From: Bacteroidales bacterium UBA3843
GTDB taxonomy: Bacteria; Bacteroidota; Bacteroidia; Bacteroidales; Paludibacteraceae
Assembly (NCBI GenBank): GCA_002392745.1
Contig: DGHR01000005.1
Coordinates: 57,162 to 121,161 of the forward strand
Direction of reading: 5' to 3'
DNA length: 64,000 bases
Shown here: piece by piece, positions 62,901 through 64,000 of the stretch
Layout of the letters: each line of letters starts with the position of its first letter
How positions within the stretch are numbered: position 1 is the stretch's first letter
Program-made: the position numbers and the translations under genes
Notes under the pieces: generated by a model
Database searches by the model: none
Told to the model about the DNA's origin: nothing
What the model saw: the letters and a program-made list of their open reading frames with translations, nothing else

Positions 62901-63615
62901 TGTTGTTCATATAGTAAATCGGCACGCGGATGTTGGTCCAGTTGCCGTAGGTCTTCTTCTCACGCCACATACCCTCGCAAACCTGCGTGACCTTGGTGGT
63001 AGTACCGCACTCATTGCCATTAAGCGCAAGACGGATGTCGGATTCCTCGTCGTAACGTGTGGTAGAGGTACAACTACCATTCTTGGCTTTGTACTTGTCG
63101 CCGCGCGCCTGGCCCGACCATGCGTAGTAGAGGAGGTAGAAATCCTCCTTGTCGGTATTGTTACCGGTACGTTTGATCCAGACAGACATGGAGTCGGGTC
63201 GATGTGTCCACGCCTGTCCACCGGCCGTACCAGCGGTAGCGCCGTTGACATTCAATCCCTCGAGATAGGCCCATGGTTTACCGATGGAGAAATAGCCGGG
63301 GCTGGTCTCCACAATACTGGCAGCACCGACTTCCTGGTCCTGGACCATCATACTGTACTGTCCAGAATGTCCGGTTTCACGGTGTGCAAAATTGAAACGG
63401 AAGGTCATTCCGATAGCGGACTGCTCGACGTTGGAGGCATACCATCCTTTGGGTTGGATTTCTCCGTTGAAAGTAGCGCCGCTCCAGTCTTCGAAACCAG
63501 CGTTTGTGAGCTGGAAGTCGTCCGCTTGGAGCGTAGCCAAAGGCAGAGCGAGAAGCGCTCCGCAGAACAACGCCTTGGAAAAGGAAGTTGTCAATTGGTG
63601 TAAAAATTTACTCAT
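53989..63615 (-). CDS. Giant secreted protein of cadherin-like beta-sandwich repeats
   Basis: The 3208-residue product has a signal peptide (ALFCGALLALPLATLQA) and an N-terminal domain resembling the PCMD carbohydrate-associated family (NAGFEDWSGATFNGEIQPKGW, to about residue 280). Then come about thirty repeats of 80-95 residues with the pattern LxxIxxDGxxLxGFxPxxxxYxxxLPxGTTxxP and VTAxDGxxxxYTVxF, typical of the cadherin-like beta-sandwich domain. A second PCMD-like block interrupts them at about 1540-1780. The last 80 residues (IYFYTFFLGDKTKIASGKLIAK) resemble a type A sorting domain of type IX secretion. Probably a cell-surface filament or adhesin that binds glycan; function is inferred. 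It has its own promoter and terminator and appears monocistronic. Confidence 0.88.
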   Translation of the reverse strand: MSKFLHQLTTSFSKALFCGALLALPLATLQADDFQLTNAGFEDWSGATFNGEIQPKGWYASNVEQSAIGMTFRFNFAHRETGHSGQYSMMVQDQEVGAASIVETSPGYFSIGKPWAYLEGLNVNGATAGTAGGQAWTHRPDSMSVWIKRTGNNTDKEDFYLLYYAWSGQARGDKYKAKNGSCTSTTRYDEESDIRLALNGNECGTTTKVTQVCEGMWREKKTYGNWTNIRVPIYYMNNTVPTTMNIIFSASNYPNFRANDGLYTGNSLYVDDVELIYSSKIQKLYMDGKEWKGFDPNTSDIQTYSLGETATAVPTIEAVRGAGALTNAKGTPATFPGRTLSGSEIAIEYGDLQSKPTVITVKSEDGKSITTYRIQFQRAASSNAKLAGITINGTPLDGFSPAKYNYTIDLPYGTTAAPVVDAEGQEDKQTIKIVPPASPTGSSTITVTAANGTSTATYNLTFRVAALADNTLKDILINGTSLPGFTPTQAVYKVSLPTSTTTMPTIKAVSAYPDGEQTIVYTAPSTIDGGTYLISVTTPGNTIAKVYKLNFKLEASSYTYLKDLQVVGEQIQKCNPAKADDSTQIAFSPDFMTYYVNLKMGTTSLPQILWTPGDKYQTIEKTEGGLDGTTRVTVTAGNKADQTVYKLIFSTEKSEISTLSGIKVGGVMIDGFASDKTSYTYNLPAGTTELPEIEPVPGDEYQTIEKTEGGINGKTRITVTAGNGSTTVYQIAFSVDSYTDNTLQWIKLDGVLIDGWDPETNEYYVNLPQGTTKLPEVTYLRQDEQMQNVSERKISGTSGDYKLTVRPTGGASRTYIIHFSVATSNNTALQMIYLDGAPLEGFNAEKTEYTIDLPAGVSLIPAVTFLAAEESQRVLSVLENRVQTITVTAASGAKRTYTVTFKVTLSANAFLNMIYLDSVALDGFKKDSTNYEKNLTSEKCPAITVDKAPGQQVTITAPYGAGTAYIKVQPEQGDPNTYTIKFVPVAAASARLSMITVNGDSITGFDAAKLHYTASYERVLPTVAYVKGDESQTVNVLWKDSVAWLHVADTLGNKTAYSVTFSRHLLGNKSLKAILIDGVEMTDFEADKLDYTRDLVAGSAYPEVTYVAADDAEVIFFGQVAKGKWAITVSAEDGSKQTYTVAFNILPYTDATLDSLEVVGYTISFDPNTFSYDGLVIDEGVALPALKATGKPGQTILSYNVNDKEQRVLVTAENGSTNTYIITYARKQSANALLADILIDGESLYRFRPDSFNYSITLPKEAKVVPNVFPVAQLENQTITTWFCRPDGVTEIKVVAQDGTEAKYTIAFPKEKSANTKLGSLSIDNITRDVNTTEFVMDVPFGTGKPYDVAFEKAEPTQSIDYVEAPVSGVTKITVKAENGDTRLYTIRYNIAQPQGANTIKSVKYSYVTAADETKTGSLTPVAGDNIINLPYGVKNFEVTNVEKNYPEQSIVFYNGGIRRGATIIASANREGVNDVTYTITPKMEEFDKTGKLQTLTFKGNALPNWRPDVYNYMIDVTSQPTAADFAYTAYDGKTVTVSAFDAKKKQVTFKVDGGETYSVCWFYVNDGKYQKDGKYVDYMDFSAGNWEPAAKKGYHPHGFKVPGDCVDSYDWKISFFGTDLISMTYTAGKEAMAGGANGALLSTTRGASLNGSIPGMMTMGNMSISLGNAGGSTSSMSYDKSTGVQFRNTPEQLAFEATPLSALNISEWYCNLTVAHGTTAKNIRHTGDYSNLNTKRPVAMDINPSSLGTIARYTLTLNAAGSDNAATYGHGALDGTVDESTLLLENFHFVYNSELTAVTVNGKSTVKDGNTFTYTLADDEFISGIPALKFTGKVHDQMQTIEWLNNGEWVNGELKAKVTNYGENSADNTVYTVVLKRDAVTTLDYTADFGTYTKTTKDDTVFVAMPYGVKTMPDFNLSPDNIHQHFAVKRGLDNTITVTVTAEDGNSKTTVYAFRETKTNSTDLTSLSAEDNNGNSVTLETVAENEYTVTAEQMPKVEFVKENAGQTVALTYTASGATVTITAADGKTQRTCTITRLDPTITTTGQIDAFEINGNDVIGLGGMNLKLKQERPDEVVVFKRKDDRDSVVFVQTPDSLEWQVYGSVKNTYKWIFPTAPSTNADLASIQENGVDLADFLPSDTIYPIYSDTTIWLEAIAAEAEQTLITSQTSVDGVTEYSIEVTPANPEAPKKTYKVRVQKPKSNNALLAGIMLDSVMIDGFDPAQKDYTVVLPAPAVKAAQPIMPSVTYIAGQKGQKVDVEAAGIGEQSTLTVTSEDGKVVNEYTLTVMAEPSHCVDLSGITVNGAILDHFEAGRHFYSISLKTSDIDVDYTSADRFQNVSVKKKEVRPEQEYIYTLHVVAEDGTTEADYQVEIYVENQSTDAFLANITLNGKDFVDFERALNADLNLTFDQGQNNYLIYLPAGTTILPEVNAQLKMDGQSVVIEHIGKDTIQLHVTASDNVSTNDYTLHFVIPQSTNADLSMIFLDGKELPDFDPQYYFYQVKLPTGVYSLPEVAAQKGEASQTLLPIEIDNDKLQATIQVLPEDTTVRGNTYVVVFHYTQSDVDSLLKIYADGAVLPGFEPQKYFYSLSLPVGTAAFPDLSWDEGDEWQTISMDTVSIAENALVRQINVTSESGKKNTYTVSYTILKSEIDTLQMIFVDQKQLPDFNPYKGEYYYQLTSAQANELNGALPVVEYIGGDEYQNVMVSQSRDTLSGKSLGYKSIVAVTAATGASRTYTIHYPVELSVDATLNMIMLGGKPLTNFDAERFNYRVEIDREASVPVVSVVKKEDAQTYEIRVIEDTVYVDVTAEDISHQQTYTLVFERVMSSITTLRDIILTDAEGVTFTSNEFPYRPEIYSYTVNLKYNATLSLEQQLPDVETVFYDAQQSADTVHYLLPNGDLQVDITVTAPNGEDQAIYSIIFHFVKPSDATLLSISIDGNPIADFTPADTEYEFAHPYGSTEADYFTLEDVTYVLSDSLAVSSAKMDENGTLYITVIAQDGTTEVTYIITQKVALDGDCSLKSIMLDGELIKDFDSEITFYTYYLLEGITPPAIVAIPNSENAEVSVREVSAGDTCMIICTAMDGSERRYYIHFAISSINTDLDATANDVIVKRIPGSLSIFVGTVRKAVSFALFDQNGHLLSYQPVPVADPNDAEVVLDANNMDRLNDIVNNRSGLVINIDSNRIYFYTFFLGDKTKIASGKLIAKP

Positions 63616-63678
63616 ATTAAGAATTTATTAAATTTTATTCAATTTTTGCCTCTAAAAGTGCACAAATTTTATCGAGTG

Positions 63679-63709
63679 CAAAATTACTGCTTTTTGCGCA
63701 AGCACACAA
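63679..63709 (-). promoter_or_regulatory. Promoter of the giant protein gene
   Basis: On the minus strand a -7 TAATTTTG (63679-63686) is preceded by a TTG (63707-63709) 20 bp upstream. The ATG is 63 bp downstream. Confidence 0.6.
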
Positions 63710-63799
63710 TAGCGATTGTTATTAAAAAGTATACGATTATTAAGCATCTCCCTAAAGAGAGTTGCTAAATCGAGTTTGCAAAATGTACGATTTTTAAGA

Positions 63800-63870
63800 A
63801 TGTACGATGTACGAAGGAAGGTGAAAGTAAATGTACGAAGGACAGATGTACGATGTACGAAGGAAGGTGA
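63800..63870. repeat. Two 25-bp direct repeats starting with ATGTACG heptamers
   Basis: Copies begin at 63800 and 63846, 46 bp apart. Each starts with ATGTACG twice in tandem followed by AAGGAAGGTGA. Confidence 0.9.
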
Positions 63871-63923
63871 GCTTTTCACCCGTTCAAGGGAGGGAGTCTG
63901 ACTAGTTGGCCAAGAGAATAGAC

Positions 63924-64000
63924 GACTAGACGACTAGACGATTAGATGACTAGACGATTAGATGACTAGACGACTAGATGACTAGACGATTAGATGACTA
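63924..64000. repeat. Octamer array GACTAGAC/GATTAGAT running off the window
   Basis: Nine complete 8-bp units and a partial tenth follow in perfect register: GACTAGAC, GATTAGAT or GACTAGAT. The array continues past base 64000, so its full length and what it adjoins are unknown. Confidence 0.97.

Larger units (their letters stand above)
63616..64000. other. Upstream region of the giant gene
   Basis: These 385 bp hold the promoter, two copies of a 25-bp direct repeat (63800-63824 and 63846-63870, each starting with two ATGTACG heptamers) and an octamer array at the right edge. No gene is visible. Confidence 0.75.

Overview
The window is chromosomal DNA of a member of the Bacteroidales (Bacteroidota). 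The evidence is a SusC/SusD pair with a pullulanase, a BspA-type leucine-rich-repeat protein, a PorT-like barrel, a DUF5686 protein, C-terminal regions that look like type IX secretion signals, and eight promoters of the Bacteroidota -7 type (TAnnTTTG), seven of them with a -33 TTTG or similar about 19-20 bp upstream. The genus cannot be fixed from sequence alone; the sorting-type C-termini suggest a lineage near Paludibacteraceae or Porphyromonadaceae rather than Bacteroides proper. I saw no tRNA, rRNA, insertion sequence, prophage or cas gene.

Layout. 1-4.8 kb (+): a lactose/galactoside operon (galK, galM, GH2 beta-galactosidase). 4.8-15.9 kb (-): a starch or malto-oligosaccharide utilization locus, read in the order MFS sugar transporter, lipoprotein, SusC, SusD, starch-binding-like secreted protein, pullulanase lipoprotein. 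16.5-24.4 kb (+): recQ, rimO, an HU/IHF protein, a membrane-anchored HU-LysM fusion, uvrA. 24.4-36.2 kb (+): a glycan and surface cluster (CapD/WbpM-type dehydratase, WecA-type transferase, ABC-F ATPase, polysaccharide-deacetylase-like protein, GT4, an in-frame fusion of a GT2 to a secreted PL9-like beta-helix, BspA-like protein). 36.7-42.1 kb (-): calcineurin-like lipoprotein, small outer-membrane barrel, mutS2, DUF721/DciA-like protein, glucosaminidase-LysM protein. 42.2-47.4 kb (+): lipoprotein, DAHP synthase-chorismate mutase, DUF5686 protein, PorT-like barrel. 47.4-51.9 kb (-): a membrane glycolipid-like set (CDP-alcohol phosphatidyltransferase, GtrA, GT4, EamA/SMR-like transporter, LtaS-like phosphotransferase). 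52.1-53.9 kb (-): cysK-cysE. 54.0-63.6 kb (-): one 3208-residue secreted protein built from about 30 cadherin-like beta-sandwich repeats.

The most unusual feature is non-coding. At least nine genes (galK, SusC, SusD, recQ, the HU-LysM gene, the metallophosphatase, the barrel gene, cysK, cysE) have an array of 7-bp or 8-bp units that starts exactly or almost exactly at the stop codon and often runs up to, or includes, the next start codon. The unit differs from place to place (GAAAGGT, ATTGGTA/G, GATATTT, nnTCGATA). Similar 4 x 7 bp arrays sit inside rimO and the beta-galactosidase gene, and an octamer array runs off the right edge. Two copies of a structured element of about 130 bp, each followed by a GAAAGGT-type array, lie 36 kb apart. 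I know of no described system of this kind in Bacteroidota; the nearest precedent I know is the heptanucleotide STRR repeats of heterocystous cyanobacteria.

Other points: the DAHP synthase gene has no NTG start codon and appears to begin at an ATC overlapping the upstream stop (TAATC where TAATG is usual); uvrA, rimO and mutS2 also lack ATG starts; a 14-bp palindrome sits symmetrically between two divergent promoters; an apparently complete promoter at 36.3 kb has no gene after it.
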